Notes under the pieces: model-generated
Told to the model about the DNA's origin: nothing
The model's database searches: none
The model's input: the letters and a program-made list of their open reading frames with translations, nothing else
Part shown: positions 13,336 to 21,927 of the stretch, in pieces
Position numbering within the stretch: the stretch's first letter is position 1
Layout of the letters: each line of letters begins with the position of its first letter
Program-made: the position numbers and the translations under genes
Source of the DNA: Roseomonas sp.
Lineage (GTDB): Bacteria; Pseudomonadota; Alphaproteobacteria; Acetobacterales; Acetobacteraceae
Length of the DNA: 64,000 nucleotides
Assembly (NCBI GenBank): GCA_031180725.1
Contig: JAPSLO010000002.1
Coordinates: 516,925-580,924, forward strand
Reading direction: 5' to 3'

Positions 13336-15552
13336 TCAGAAGGTGATCCGGTAGCCGAGAGTGATGGTGCGGCCCAGCCCTTCCACCGGCAGGTTGCGGA
13401 CCGCGGTGGCCGTGGGGTTCTGGTAGGCGGCATCGAACAGATTCTCCACCGCGAAATAGGCCTGGCCGCCGCCGACGGGCGTCGCGGCGCTGAGGTTCAT
13501 TGTGGCCCCCTGCGCGATCTTGTGGCGCGTGCCGCGGGTGTCGATGGTCTCGTTGCGGCCGCTGAAGGCCACGCCCTCCACACGCACCACCGTGCCGCCA
13601 TCGAAGCTGTAGGTGCCGCTGAGCGCGCCGCGCCAGGGGCTGGGAATGCGGTTGTTGGGCAGGGCGGAATCCAGCTTGCCATCGCCGTTGGAATCGTAGC
13701 GCCCTTCGCGCCAGGTGAGCATGCCACCGAGGCGCAGCCGGGGGGTCAGCGCATAATCCGCGGTCGCTTCAACGCCGTAGATCAGCTCCTTTTGCTGGCT
13801 GATGCGGTTGGTGGTGGGGTCGAAGGTGACGCCCTCATCCGAGGTGCTGACATAGCCGACCAGGCCTGCATTCAGCTCGGCGCCACGGTGCCGCAGGCCG
13901 AGTTCGTAGGTGTCCACAAGCTGCGCCTCCGGCCCGATCATGGCGTAGGAGACGCTGGCGCCGGCAGGCAGGCAGTTGGGGCGCGTGACCGGGCAGGCAT
14001 AGGCCGTGCTGAGCCCCGCGCGGCGCGTGAAGGAGCCGACATCGGGCAGCGAGAAGCCCTGGCTCCAGCCTCCATAGATCTCGTCCTCCGGCGTCAGCTG
14101 GATGGTCGCGCCGAGATTGTAGGTGACGGCATCGTAGCTGAAGTTGCCGCCGGTGACGGCAAGGGCCGGCAGCACGAAGCCGCTGGTGGCGCTGGTACCG
14201 AAGAAGGCGGTGGGCCGGGTGTAGTCGTCCACCTCCAGGTCGAAGCGCTCGTAGCGCAGGCCGCCGCGCAGGGTCAGCCTTTCCCCCAGGGGAAGCTGAA
14301 GCTGGCCGAAGCCGGCATAGTTGGTCTGGCGTAGCGGCGTGAACACATGCCGCCCGTCGATCAGCTCCTGCTGGGTGCGTTCACGCCCGATATCCCCGCC
14401 CCAGGTCAGCAGTAGCCCGTCCAGCAGGCCCGCAAGCGGCGTATCCACCGTTGCGTTCAGGCCGGTCCGCTGCGAGTGCAGCACGGTCTGGTTCGCGGGG
14501 GAGGTCGGCGCGGCCGGGTTCCCGGAATAGTACACCACGCTGTTCGCCGGATAGCTGTAGCGCGAATAGCTGAAGCGCTTGGTGATGTCATTGTGGAAGC
14601 CGACCAGGGAGAGCCGGCCCAGGGCGAAGTCGGTGTCGGTATAGCGCGCCGAGAAGGAGGCACTGCGCTCGCTGACCGTGTTGCCCGTGTAGGCGGTGCT
14701 GAAGTCAGGGCTGGCACGCGGCGCGGTGTACAGGGTCAGCCAGCTCGGATCCTGCTCCAGCCCGATCAGGATGGCGCTCAGCTCGACACGGCGCGCGGCA
14801 TCAATGTCGTAGCCGAGGCGGCCCGTGAGGTTGCCGAAGCGCGTGCGATCGCCACCGCCCTGGCCAAGCAGCGCGTCCGACGGCATTTCGCGCCCGGCGC
14901 CGTCATAGGTGACGTTGGTCTGGCGGCCCGTGGCGGTCAGGGCGAAATCGAAGCCGCCTTCGGTACGGCCGCTGGCTCCCAGCGAGAGCTGCGGCTGCAG
15001 CGAGCGGCCGGGATTGGCGGTGAAGGCCCGCAACGAGGTATCCACAGTGAAGCGCAGGCCCGGTTCCGTGCCGCGGCGGGTGATCAGGTTGATCGTGCCG
15101 CCCGTTGCGCCGGCGCCGTAGAGGCTGGACGCGCCGGCGACCGTCTCGACGCGCTCGATCGCGTTCAGGTCGATCAGCGCCAGGATGCGCGAGACATCGC
15201 GCAGCGGCGTGTTAAGCGGCACGCCATCCAGCAGCACCAGCACCTCGCGGCCGCGGAAGGTCTCGGAGGCGCCGGATATGGTCTCGGTGGTCTGGGAGAA
15301 GCCCGGCACCAGGCGCGCGATGGCATTGGCGGCATTGTTGCCCAGGAAGAGCTGCCGCTCGATTTCCTCGCGCCCGATCACCTGCACGGTCTGCGGCACC
15401 TGCTCGATGGGACGGGGTGCACGGGTGGCCGTCACCGTGACTTCGCCAAGCGCGGTGGCCGGTGGGGTCACATCGCTACCCTGGGCCAGGGCGGCCGGCG
15501 CGAGGAGGACGGACAGGGCAAGCGCAGCAGGCGTGGCGCATCGGCGAGACAT
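13336..15552 (-). CDS. TonB-dependent outer-membrane receptor (siderophore type)
   Basis: A 738-aa receptor. It has a signal peptide ending near ALAQG, a TonB box (GEVTVTATR), a plug domain (about 50-170) with LVLLDGVPLN and GATGGTINLITRRG, then a 22-strand barrel ending in the outer-membrane signal GRTITLGYRITF with terminal Phe. Length and plug motifs fit ferric-siderophore receptors. A Fur-like box sits 34 bp upstream of the start, indicating iron repression. It leads an operon with a small protein and an MFS permease. Confidence 0.9.
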   Translation of the reverse strand: MSRRCATPAALALSVLLAPAALAQGSDVTPPATALGEVTVTATRAPRPIEQVPQTVQVIGREEIERQLFLGNNAANAIARLVPGFSQTTETISGASETFRGREVLVLLDGVPLNTPLRDVSRILALIDLNAIERVETVAGASSLYGAGATGGTINLITRRGTEPGLRFTVDTSLRAFTANPGRSLQPQLSLGASGRTEGGFDFALTATGRQTNVTYDGAGREMPSDALLGQGGGDRTRFGNLTGRLGYDIDAARRVELSAILIGLEQDPSWLTLYTAPRASPDFSTAYTGNTVSERSASFSARYTDTDFALGRLSLVGFHNDITKRFSYSRYSYPANSVVYYSGNPAAPTSPANQTVLHSQRTGLNATVDTPLAGLLDGLLLTWGGDIGRERTQQELIDGRHVFTPLRQTNYAGFGQLQLPLGERLTLRGGLRYERFDLEVDDYTRPTAFFGTSATSGFVLPALAVTGGNFSYDAVTYNLGATIQLTPEDEIYGGWSQGFSLPDVGSFTRRAGLSTAYACPVTRPNCLPAGASVSYAMIGPEAQLVDTYELGLRHRGAELNAGLVGYVSTSDEGVTFDPTTNRISQQKELIYGVEATADYALTPRLRLGGMLTWREGRYDSNGDGKLDSALPNNRIPSPWRGALSGTYSFDGGTVVRVEGVAFSGRNETIDTRGTRHKIAQGATMNLSAATPVGGGQAYFAVENLFDAAYQNPTATAVRNLPVEGLGRTITLGYRITF

Positions 15553-15585
15553 CTGGACATTTTCCCGGTGGCAGTTATTTGATAA

Positions 15586-15600
15586 TGCGAATCAATCGCA
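15586..15600 (-). promoter_or_regulatory. Fur-like operator
   Basis: TGCGAATCAATCGCA fits the 7-1-7 Fur model (TGCGAAT, one base, AATCGCA; six of seven arm positions symmetric) and is flanked by GATAA and TTATC, extending the symmetry to about 15581-15606. It lies just upstream of the TonB receptor start. Confidence 0.75.
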
Positions 15601-15606
15601 TTTATC

Positions 15607-16076
15607 AAGGGTAGGAGCACCACGGCTGTTGCCGACCGCGAGGATGAGGAAAGCCCCTCTCGCCCGGAGCGCATGGATGCGAACCGCGCCACCTCCGCGA
15701 TGGCCGGAGCTGGCCGGCCCAGCCCTGCCCTCTGGCGTCACCTCTTCGAGCTGTCGGGCGGCCAGGCGGCTGCTGTTGGGGCCTGCGGGCAGTGAGCCGC
15801 GTCCCGGCGATGAAGGCATGGCTGGCGGTCAAGCTGCTCAAATGCAGTCTCGGCAGCATCCGACGGTCCCCGACAATCACTGAGGAGATTGCGATACGCC
15901 GAACGGTGCTGCGCGCGTGCGCCAGGCCGCTGTCAGAGAAGGTCAGCGGAAGCCCGGAAGACGCCGAGGCCTGGAGCCGCAGGATGCGCGCGCATCCAGC
16001 CTTGACAGGCCGGAGACTGCTCCGCATCCGTCACCCCCGGGCGGGCGCGGTGCCCGTGCGGGAACCGGGACGCCTC
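15607..16076. other. Divergent intergenic region
   Basis: About 470 bp between the TonB receptor (minus) and the TetR gene (plus). The plus-strand frame that extends the TetR gene upstream to 15792 lacks family resemblance before residue 96 and is not taken as coding. No other gene seen. Confidence 0.5.
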
Positions 16077-16703
16077 ATGGAAGACCTCAGCGAAGTGCTC
16101 GCATTGGGCGATCCGGAGAACCCGCCGCCGGAACGCATGATGCAGATCCTTGTCGCGGCCTCGCGGCTCTTCGCCACCAAGGGCTTCGATGGCACCTCGA
16201 TGCGCGACATCGCGCAGGAATGCGGGATCTCCAAGGCGACGCTGTACCACTACTTCCCGGACAAGGATTCCATCATCCGCCCGATGGTGATGGGCACCAC
16301 CCGTTCCATCTACGCCCATGTCGCCGCGCATGACGATCCCGGCAGGCCGCCACTGGAGCGCCTGCGGACCTTCATGGTGGAGACGGCGGTCTTCTTCGAG
16401 CGCTTCCGCTGGGCCTGGATCGCCGGGTCGGCCATCTTCTGGAACGACCCCCAGGTGCGGCGGCGCAAGCAGCGGCTGGAATGGCGCGACCGCTACGAGG
16501 CGCTGCTGCGCGAGATCATCAGCGCCGGCATCGCGCGCGGCGACATCTGCCAGATGGATGTGGCCCTGGCCGGGCGGCTGGTGGTCAGCGCGCTGAACTG
16601 GCTGCCGCGCTGGTACAACCCCGCCGGCCCGATGAAGGCGCCGGACATCGTGGGCCAGTTCTACGACATGCTGGTCTCCGGCTTCGCGCCCCGGAAGGAT
16701 TGA
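16077..16703 (+). CDS. TetR/AcrR-family transcriptional regulator
   Basis: 208 aa from the ATG at 16077. The helix-turn-helix lies at about residues 25-60 (ATKGFDGTSMRDIAQECGISKATLYHYF, given here as its span), followed by an all-helical ligand domain. It ends exactly where the convergent acyl-CoA operon ends (no gap). By context it probably senses an acyl-CoA or the free acid and represses that operon. The three CGACCG-WT-CGGTCG sites at 21854, 22974 and 23071 are candidate operators. No such site was seen in front of this gene itself. Confidence 0.88.
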   Translation: MEDLSEVLALGDPENPPPERMMQILVAASRLFATKGFDGTSMRDIAQECGISKATLYHYFPDKDSIIRPMVMGTTRSIYAHVAAHDDPGRPPLERLRTFMVETAVFFERFRWAWIAGSAIFWNDPQVRRRKQRLEWRDRYEALLREIISAGIARGDICQMDVALAGRLVVSALNWLPRWYNPAGPMKAPDIVGQFYDMLVSGFAPRKD

Positions 16704-18785
16704 TCAGCCGCGCCAGGTCACCAGTGCATCCAGCGCGAAGGCGCCATCCTGTCGCACCAGGAAGGGGTTCACTTCGATCGCCTCCAGCCGGTCCTGATGC
16801 GCGGCGGCGAAGGCCGAGAGCCGGCACAGCGCCTCCACCACCGCGGCCTTGTCGAGCGGGGGCGCGCCACGGAAGCCCTCCAGCAGCCGCGCCCCGCGCA
16901 CCGAGGCCACCAGCCGTTCCGCCGCCGCCCGGGACAGCGGAGCGGAGGCAAAGGCGACATCGCCGAACAGTTCCACCGAAACGCCGCCCAGCCCGAACAT
17001 CACCATCGGGCCGAAGACCGGGTCGCGCTTCACGCCCAGGATCGTCTCCACCCCGCCGCGCAGCATCGGCGCAACCAGCACGCCTTGAAGCCGCGCATCA
17101 GGCCGGGCAGCGCGGGCGCGTGCCATCAACGTCTCAAATCCCTCGGCCGCGGCCAGCGGCCCGCTGATGCCGAGCAGCACGCCGCCGATCTCCGTCTTGT
17201 GCGGAATATCCGCCGACAGGATCTTCAGGACCACCTCGCCACCCAAGGCTGCAGCCGCATCGGCGGCCTCGGCAGCGGTGCGACAAACACGTTCAGGCGG
17301 CACCGGCAGGCCGGCCTGGCGCAGCAGCGCCTTCGCCGCCGCCTCATCATTCGCGTCCTTGACAAGAATGGGTTGTTCCGGAGCGACCTCCGGGCGCGGT
17401 TGCGGCGCCGCCTGCAGGGCGCGCAGCCCGGCCGCGCCGGCCAAGGCGCGCATCGCACGGCTCGGATCCTCGAAGACCGGTACGCCGATCGCCTCCAGCG
17501 GCAGCCGGATCTCGTCCACATGCGTCATCACCGCGATGAGGAGGAGGTCCGGGAAGCGGCGGCGTAGTTCCGCCATGCTTTCCTGCAGCGGCGGGAAGCG
17601 TTCCAGGTTGCGGCCGATATGCGCCAGGTAGAAGCAGAGTGCGCCAAGCTCGCCGCCTTCCACCATCGCCACGCCAGCGGGGCCGAACAGATGCAGCCGG
17701 CCGCCCACATTGGCCGTTGTATCCACCGGATTGCACCCGACGGCCGCCGGCAGTACCGCCCTGATCTGCGCCAAGGCCTCCTGCGGCAGCGGCGGCACCT
17801 GAAGCCCGCCCTGCACCGCCGCATCGGCCATCAGCACGCCGATGCCGCCGGAGACGCTGAGCACGCCAATCCGCTCCGAGGCCGGCTGCGGCCCGGTGGC
17901 GCAGACATAGGCGATGTCGATCATCTCTTCGATCGAGGCAGCGCGCCAGGCGCCGCATTCGCGCAGCACCACATCCACCAGCCGGTCCTCGACGGCCAGC
18001 GAGCCGGTATGCGTGGCCGCCGCGGCGGCGCCGGCTTCCGTGCTGCCGACCTTCATCATGATCACCGGCTTGCCCACGGCGGCGGCCTTCAGCAGCGCGC
18101 GGCGCAGGGCCTCGCCATCCCCGCAGCCTTCCAGGGAAGCGCAGATCACCTGCGTGCCCGGATCCTCCGCCAGGTAGTCGATCGCCGCCGCCACGTCGAT
18201 GTCGGCTTCGTTGCCGGTCGCAATGGCGCGGCTGATGCCAAGGCCGCGGAAGCTGGCCACCGCATAGATGTGCGAGCCGAAAGCACCACTCTGCGAGGCC
18301 ACGCCCACCTTGCCCGGCGGTGGCACCGCCGTGGCGAGCAGGCTGGAGAAGGTGCCGTAGAAGCTATCCGGCGGGCTGATGCTGCCCAGCGCATTCGGCC
18401 CGGTGATGCGCATGCCGGCGCCGCGCGCGATCGCCACCACGCGCTCCTGCAGAACGATCCCCTCCCCGCCTTCCTCGGCAAAGCCGGAGGAAAGGATCTG
18501 CACATTGCGCACGCCCCTGGCGGCGCAATCCTCCAGCGCGGCGGGCACGGCCGCAGCCGGCAGCACGATCAGGGCGCAATCCGGCACCTCCGGCAAGTCG
18601 CGCACCGAGGACCAGGCCGGCAGCCCCTGCACCGGGCGGCCGCTGACATTCACCGGATAGATGCGGCCCTTGAAGCCGAGTTCCTTGATGTGGAACAGCG
18701 TGCGCCCGCCCAGCTTCTCGGGGTCGCCCGAAGCGCCGACCACCGCGACGGAGCGCGGCCGGAACATCCTTTCCAGCGGGTGCAT
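16704..18785 (-). CDS. NDP-forming acyl-CoA synthetase (acetate-CoA ligase type)
   Basis: A 693-aa fused alpha-beta protein. The N-terminal CoA-binding Rossmann domain begins RPRSVAVVGASGDPEKLGG. Two succinyl-CoA-ligase-like domains follow, with the phosphohistidine segment ATHTGSLA near residue 255. A C-terminal ATP-grasp domain (from about residue 470) has HKTEIGGV. The enzyme makes an acyl-CoA from acid, CoA and ATP with ADP release. The ATG at 18785 overlaps the upstream stop (TGATG). As the last gene of the acyl-CoA dehydrogenase/enoyl-CoA hydratase operon it probably activates the acid whose beta-oxidation the operon performs. Confidence 0.9.
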   Translation of the reverse strand: MHPLERMFRPRSVAVVGASGDPEKLGGRTLFHIKELGFKGRIYPVNVSGRPVQGLPAWSSVRDLPEVPDCALIVLPAAAVPAALEDCAARGVRNVQILSSGFAEEGGEGIVLQERVVAIARGAGMRITGPNALGSISPPDSFYGTFSSLLATAVPPPGKVGVASQSGAFGSHIYAVASFRGLGISRAIATGNEADIDVAAAIDYLAEDPGTQVICASLEGCGDGEALRRALLKAAAVGKPVIMMKVGSTEAGAAAAATHTGSLAVEDRLVDVVLRECGAWRAASIEEMIDIAYVCATGPQPASERIGVLSVSGGIGVLMADAAVQGGLQVPPLPQEALAQIRAVLPAAVGCNPVDTTANVGGRLHLFGPAGVAMVEGGELGALCFYLAHIGRNLERFPPLQESMAELRRRFPDLLLIAVMTHVDEIRLPLEAIGVPVFEDPSRAMRALAGAAGLRALQAAPQPRPEVAPEQPILVKDANDEAAAKALLRQAGLPVPPERVCRTAAEAADAAAALGGEVVLKILSADIPHKTEIGGVLLGISGPLAAAEGFETLMARARAARPDARLQGVLVAPMLRGGVETILGVKRDPVFGPMVMFGLGGVSVELFGDVAFASAPLSRAAAERLVASVRGARLLEGFRGAPPLDKAAVVEALCRLSAFAAAHQDRLEAIEVNPFLVRQDGAFALDALVTWRG

Positions 18786-19876
18786 CAATGCCTCTTCGCG
18801 GCCAGCAGGCGCCGCGCATGGAAGAAGCGGTCGCCATAGTCATACTCGGCCATGATCAGCCGGCGCGCCAGGCGCGTGGCCGGCAGGCCATCGGTCAGAC
18901 CCATGCCGCCGTGGCACTGGATGGCGGCCTCGGCAATGCTGCGCCCGGCATGGCCCAGCCGGAGCTTGGCGAAGGCGACGCTGCGCCACGCATCGCGATC
19001 CGCCTGCTCCACCGCTTTCAGCGCGGCGCCAACCAGGCCGCGCAGCGTCTCGTACTCGACATACATCTCCGCCACGCGGTGGCGCAGCGCCTGATTCGTG
19101 CCCAGCGGCGCGCCGAACTGCACCCGCGTGGAGAGATGGGCAATGGTCTGCTCGATGAGCGCGCCGGCGGCCTCGGTCGCCTCGACGCAGGTCAGCACGG
19201 CGCCCAGGTCGCGCGCCTCCTCGGCGCGCCGCTCCACCTCCTCGCCGCGCGCCAAGACGGCGTCGGACGGGATGGGAACGGAGTCGAAGGACCAGTCCCC
19301 CGCCAAACGTCGGTCGATGCGCTGCGCCACCACGCAGCTGATGCCGCGGGTCGTGGAAGGCAGTAGCAGAAGCCGATCATCCAGCACGATCAGCAGATGG
19401 GTCGGATCGGGCGGCATCTCCGCCCCGGCCACCTGGCCGGAAAGCCTGAGCGTGCCATTGTTCCCCGCCAGCCGGAGCGGTGGCGCATCCGGATCCGTGG
19501 CGGCGCCCGGCAGGATGGCGCAGATGCGCGCCGCGCCCGCGGCCGTTTCGGCCAGCAGCGGATGCCCCGGCACGGCGCCCAGCAGGTGCGGCACTACCGC
19601 ACAGGCCGCGGCGAGGGGCAGCGGCAGCGCCGCCCGGCCCGCTCCGCCTGCCAATGCCGCAAGGTCCGAGAAGCTGCCGCCTGCGCCGCCGTCCTCCTCG
19701 GCCAGGATGGTGGCCGGCCAGCCCAACTCGACGACCTGTGCCCAGCACTGGGCCAGGAAAGCGGCCTCGGCCGCGGCGTCGGGACGTTGTGCCAGGCCGG
19801 CATCGGCCTCGGCTGCGATGCGGCTGGCCTGGTCGAAGGCATCGCCGGCGACGAGTGGCGTGGCGGTGAAGGGCAT
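18785..19876 (-). CDS. Acyl-CoA dehydrogenase, second subunit-like
   Basis: 363 aa from the ATG at 19876, 6 bp after the preceding dehydrogenase gene. It keeps the general ACAD fold (helical N-domain, beta middle, C-terminal helices with RVQFGAPLG, MYVEYE and QCHGGMGLTDGLPATRLARRL), but the middle domain is short and divergent. Two adjacent, unequal ACAD genes resemble the alpha2-beta2 dehydrogenases of steroid side-chain degradation, in which the subunits share one FAD site. That is inference. It is co-transcribed with the first subunit, the hydratase and the synthetase. Confidence 0.88.
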   Translation of the reverse strand: MPFTATPLVAGDAFDQASRIAAEADAGLAQRPDAAAEAAFLAQCWAQVVELGWPATILAEEDGGAGGSFSDLAALAGGAGRAALPLPLAAACAVVPHLLGAVPGHPLLAETAAGAARICAILPGAATDPDAPPLRLAGNNGTLRLSGQVAGAEMPPDPTHLLIVLDDRLLLLPSTTRGISCVVAQRIDRRLAGDWSFDSVPIPSDAVLARGEEVERRAEEARDLGAVLTCVEATEAAGALIEQTIAHLSTRVQFGAPLGTNQALRHRVAEMYVEYETLRGLVGAALKAVEQADRDAWRSVAFAKLRLGHAGRSIAEAAIQCHGGMGLTDGLPATRLARRLIMAEYDYGDRFFHARRLLAAKRH

Positions 19877-19881
19877 CCTGC

Positions 19882-21060
19882 TCAGAACCCGAAAAGCTGC
19901 CTGGCGATGACGTTCTTCTGCACCTCGCTGCTGCCGCCATAGATCGTGCGCACGCGGCCATAGAGGTAGTTCTGCACCCATTCGATGCCGGGCGCCTCGG
20001 CATTCGGGCCGCCGGCATCCACGCGGCGGAAGCGCGGGGCCAGCCTTTCCCCCACCACATCCAGCGCCACATCCGAAACGCGCTGCATCGCATGGCTGGT
20101 GGACAGCTTCAGCACCGAGGGCAGCAGCCCGAGCGGACGGCCATCCATGACGGCGGCGATGGCTTCCTGGCCCAGTGCCTGGGCGCCGAGAAGCTCCGCC
20201 TCCGCAGCCAGAAGACGTTGGTCCAGCATCTCCCGCTTCAGCCGGTCCGCCTCGCCGTTCAGCTCGGCCGCCACCAGGTCGCGCGTGCGACCGAGGTTCT
20301 TCAGGATCGGCGCCACATTCGCGCCGCCCAGCCTCTCCCTGTCCAGCAGGAACTTGCCGTAGGTCCAGCCCTGCCCCTCCTCGCCCACGCGGTTGGCGAC
20401 TGGCACGCGGACATTGTCCAGGAACACCTCGTTCACATGATGCCAGCCGTCGATGGTCGCGATCGGCCGGATGGTGATGCCCGGCGTATCGAGCGGGATC
20501 AGCAGCAGCGAGATGCCCTGCTGCTTCTTCGCTTCCTTCGAGGTGCGGACAAGGGTGTACATCCAGTCCGCCTCATGCGCGTGGGAGGTCCAGGTCTTCT
20601 GTCCCTCCACTACATACTCATCACCCTCCCGCCGCGCCGTGGTGCGCAGCGAGGCAAGGTCGGAGCCCGCCCCGGGTTCGGAATAGCCCTGGCACCACCA
20701 GACGGAGCCATCAAGGATGCCGGGCAGGAAGCGGCGCTTCTGTTCCTCGCTGCCGAAGGCGATGATCACCGGGCCGATATGCCGCAGCCCGTGATGGTAC
20801 TGCGGCGGGCAGTCGCATTCCGCCATCACCTCGTCGAAGATGTGGCGCTGCCGGTGGTCCCAGCCTGTGCCGCCATATTCCTTCGGCCAGCCCGGCGCGC
20901 CCCAGCCATGTTCGAAGAGGATGCGCTGCCAGGGCGCCCACACCTTTCGCGAAAGCTTGCGGGATTCGGCAACCAGCCGGCGGAATTCGGGCGGGCAGCG
21001 GGTCAGCGCGAATTCCGTCACCTCGCGCCGGAAGGCGTCGTAGTCGATAGCCTCGGCCAT
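19882..21060 (-). CDS. Acyl-CoA dehydrogenase, first subunit-like
   Basis: 392 aa, full ACAD length. FAD and substrate motifs are clear: WCQGYSEPGAGSDLASL in the middle domain, QKTWTSHAHEADWMY, and a C-terminal stretch ending IYGGSSEVQKNVIARQLFGF. The usual catalytic Glu of the YEGTS motif is replaced by Gly (YGGSS), so the base must lie elsewhere or come from the partner subunit. It removes hydrogens from an acyl-CoA, passing electrons to ETF. It starts 6 bp after the hydratase gene. Confidence 0.9.
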   Translation of the reverse strand: MAEAIDYDAFRREVTEFALTRCPPEFRRLVAESRKLSRKVWAPWQRILFEHGWGAPGWPKEYGGTGWDHRQRHIFDEVMAECDCPPQYHHGLRHIGPVIIAFGSEEQKRRFLPGILDGSVWWCQGYSEPGAGSDLASLRTTARREGDEYVVEGQKTWTSHAHEADWMYTLVRTSKEAKKQQGISLLLIPLDTPGITIRPIATIDGWHHVNEVFLDNVRVPVANRVGEEGQGWTYGKFLLDRERLGGANVAPILKNLGRTRDLVAAELNGEADRLKREMLDQRLLAAEAELLGAQALGQEAIAAVMDGRPLGLLPSVLKLSTSHAMQRVSDVALDVVGERLAPRFRRVDAGGPNAEAPGIEWVQNYLYGRVRTIYGGSSEVQKNVIARQLFGF

Positions 21061-21066
21061 GGCGGC

Positions 21067-21837
21067 TCAGCGTCCCTTGAACACGGGCTTGCGCTTCTCG
21101 AGCTGCGCGGTCCGTGCTTCCACCGCGTCTTCGGTCTTCGCCAGCTCGTGGGTGAAGTTCTGCTCGAAGCGGTAGGCGTCCCGTGGGGGCATCAGCGCGA
21201 CCATGTTGCAGCTCGTCTTCGCGTACTTGATGCCGAGCGGGCTCTTCTCTGCGATGCGCCTGGCCATGCTGAGCGCTGCCGGCAGCAGTTCCTCCTGCGA
21301 CCAGACGCTGTCCAGCACGCCGAGCCGGTGCAGTTCCGCCGCGCCAATGCGGTCGCCCGTGAACATCAGCCGGCGCGTCCAGGACCGGCCGAGCAGCTCG
21401 TTCAGCATGGCCGCACCGCCGGCAAGGCCGACATCGATCTCCGGCATGCCGAAAACCGCATTCTCCGACGCCATCATGATGTCGCAGGATGCCATCAGCC
21501 CGAAGCCCGCGCCCAGTGCTGCGCCGTTGACGGCCGCGATCACCGGCTTCGCGCATTCGCGGATGGCATTCCCCGTCTCCCGCGTCAGGCGGTTGTGGTG
21601 CCAGAAGGCGCCGGCCTGGCTGGGATCGGGGCGCTGCCGCAGATCGGCGCCGGCGCAGAAGACCTTGCCCTGCGCGGTCAGCACCAGGCAGCGGATGTCG
21701 TCGCGGTCCGTCGCCGCGTCGAAGATCGCGATCAGCCTTTCGCGCAACTCTGCATTGATGGCGTTCACGGGCGGCCGATTCAACGTGACCACCGCCACAC
21801 GGTCCGCGACCTCCAGCTTCACAACATCCGAGGACAT
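21067..21837 (-). CDS. Enoyl-CoA hydratase/isomerase
   Basis: A 256-aa crotonase-fold protein. It has oxyanion-hole segments CAGADL near residue 62 and NGAALGAGFGLM near residue 106, and acidic residues in FGMPEIDVGLAGG. It hydrates the enoyl-CoA made by the adjacent dehydrogenases. It is the promoter-proximal gene of the acyl-CoA operon, with a TetR-like operator at 21854-21869 just ahead of its start. Confidence 0.9.
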   Translation of the reverse strand: MSSDVVKLEVADRVAVVTLNRPPVNAINAELRERLIAIFDAATDRDDIRCLVLTAQGKVFCAGADLRQRPDPSQAGAFWHHNRLTRETGNAIRECAKPVIAAVNGAALGAGFGLMASCDIMMASENAVFGMPEIDVGLAGGAAMLNELLGRSWTRRLMFTGDRIGAAELHRLGVLDSVWSQEELLPAALSMARRIAEKSPLGIKYAKTSCNMVALMPPRDAYRFEQNFTHELAKTEDAVEARTAQLEKRKPVFKGR

Positions 21838-21853
21838 TTCCGCCGCCCCTCTA

Positions 21854-21869
21854 CCGACCGTTCGGTCGG
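21854..21869. promoter_or_regulatory. TetR-like operator 1
   Basis: CCGACCGTTCGGTCGG: 7-bp arms around TT, 17 bp upstream of the enoyl-CoA hydratase start. It shares its core with the sites at 22974 and 23071. Confidence 0.75.
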
Positions 21870-21927
21870 GAGCCTAGGCACCCGACGCCCTCCGCGCAAG
21901 CCGGTTCCATGCACCGGCCGGTCCGCG

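Noticed and set aside
15792..16076. Upstream extension of the TetR gene by 95 codons
   Set aside because: TetR proteins start close to the HTH; the extra part has no family match and the ATG at 16077 gives the usual length.
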